Assembly: GCA_035582835.1 (NCBI GenBank)
Contig: JAYKAV010002923.1
Coordinates: forward strand, 52,638-116,637
Direction of reading: 5' to 3'
From: Phoebastria nigripes
Lineage: Eukaryota > Chordata > Aves > Procellariiformes > Diomedeidae
Length of the DNA stretch: 64,000 bases
Below are positions 63,676 to 64,000 of this stretch, one piece after another (within the stretch, counting starts at the first letter, position 1; the number at the start of each line of letters is the position of its first letter). The translations under genes were made by a program, and so were the position numbers. The notes beneath the pieces were generated by a model. That model made no database searches. It was not told where the DNA came from and worked only from the letters and a program-made list of their open reading frames with translations.

Positions 63676-64000
63676 TTCGCAGGGGGAAGGGGATAAAACC
63701 AGGCTCACGAGAGATGAGCCTAGGGGTGGCACGCCACTGTTGGGGGCAAAAGCAATAGCCCAGCTCAAGTGTATCTACACCAATGCATGCAGCGTGGGCG
63801 GCAAACAGGAGGAGCTGGAAGCCATTGTGCAGCAGGATAGCTACGACTTAGTTGCCATCACAGAAACATGGTGGGACGACTCTCATGACTGGAGTGCTGC
63901 AACGGATGGCTATAAGCTCTTCAGAAGGGACAGGCGAGGAAGGAGAGGCGGTGGGGTGGCTCTGTATGTCAGGGAGTGTTTCGACTGTCTAGAGCTTAAC
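63676..64000 (+). mobile_element. CR1 LINE, ORF2 endonuclease region, cut by the window end
   Basis: Matches the beginning of CR1 ORF2, the APE-type endonuclease: IYTNACSVGGKQEELEAIVQ, then DLVAITETWWDD with the catalytic-site glutamate, then DGYKLFRRDR and GGGVALYVRE. The frame is open from about 63681 to the last base, over 100 codons, with no stop or frameshift. The upstream limit is approximate. It sits in plus orientation, antisense to ZC2HC1A. ORF1 is not seen upstream, so the copy is probably 5'-truncated. The rest lies outside the window. Confidence 0.9.

Overview
The window is vertebrate nuclear DNA, almost certainly from a bird. It is A+T-rich and intron-rich, and its interspersed repeats are CR1 LINEs with the avian-type 3' tail of ATTCTRTG repeats. 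Two genes can be identified from splice-compatible exons. Almost all other long open frames are chance; the 587-codon frame at 31190-32953 is a by-product of a CpG island. Isolated single N bases indicate a draft or ambiguity-masked assembly.

Region 1-31.5 kb is upstream of IL7 and holds no gene I can support. It contains one strongly decayed CR1/L3-type reverse-transcriptase remnant on the minus strand (about 14.28-15.08 kb), simple repeats, and a moderately GC-rich patch near 27.0-27.6 kb. Region 31.5-33.0 kb is a CpG island with the IL7 promoter and first exon. It carries an IRF/ISRE-type element, overlapping upstream ORFs, and an NF-kB-type site early in intron 1.

Region 32.16-41.94 kb, plus strand, is a complete five-exon interleukin-7 gene (IL7, 181 codons plus stop). 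All four introns are GT-AG. A CR1 fragment lies in intron 2, about 200 bp before exon 3. The 3' UTR probably ends near 42.84 kb.

Region 45.6-64 kb, minus strand, is the 3' part of ZC2HC1A, transcribed towards IL7: terminal coding exon 51364-51550, penultimate exon 52255-52362, and a candidate in-frame 123-nt exon at 57130-57252. Upstream exons with the two C2HC fingers were not found and probably lie beyond 64 kb. The tail-to-tail IL7/ZC2HC1A arrangement matches human 8q21. Downstream of the candidate exon, in plus orientation, are a ~1.2 kb retroviral LTR with an adjoining tRNA-Ser-type primer-binding site (59.5-60.7 kb) and, at the window edge, a CR1 element with an uninterrupted endonuclease-domain frame (63.68-64 kb).

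The two genes are not known to act together. IL7 encodes a secreted lymphoid cytokine; ZC2HC1A encodes a poorly characterised zinc-finger protein. I saw no CRISPR array, tRNA, rRNA or prokaryote-type system. The best candidates for something undescribed are the extra ZC2HC1A exon, the extra cysteines of the predicted IL-7, and the uORF arrangement of its leader.
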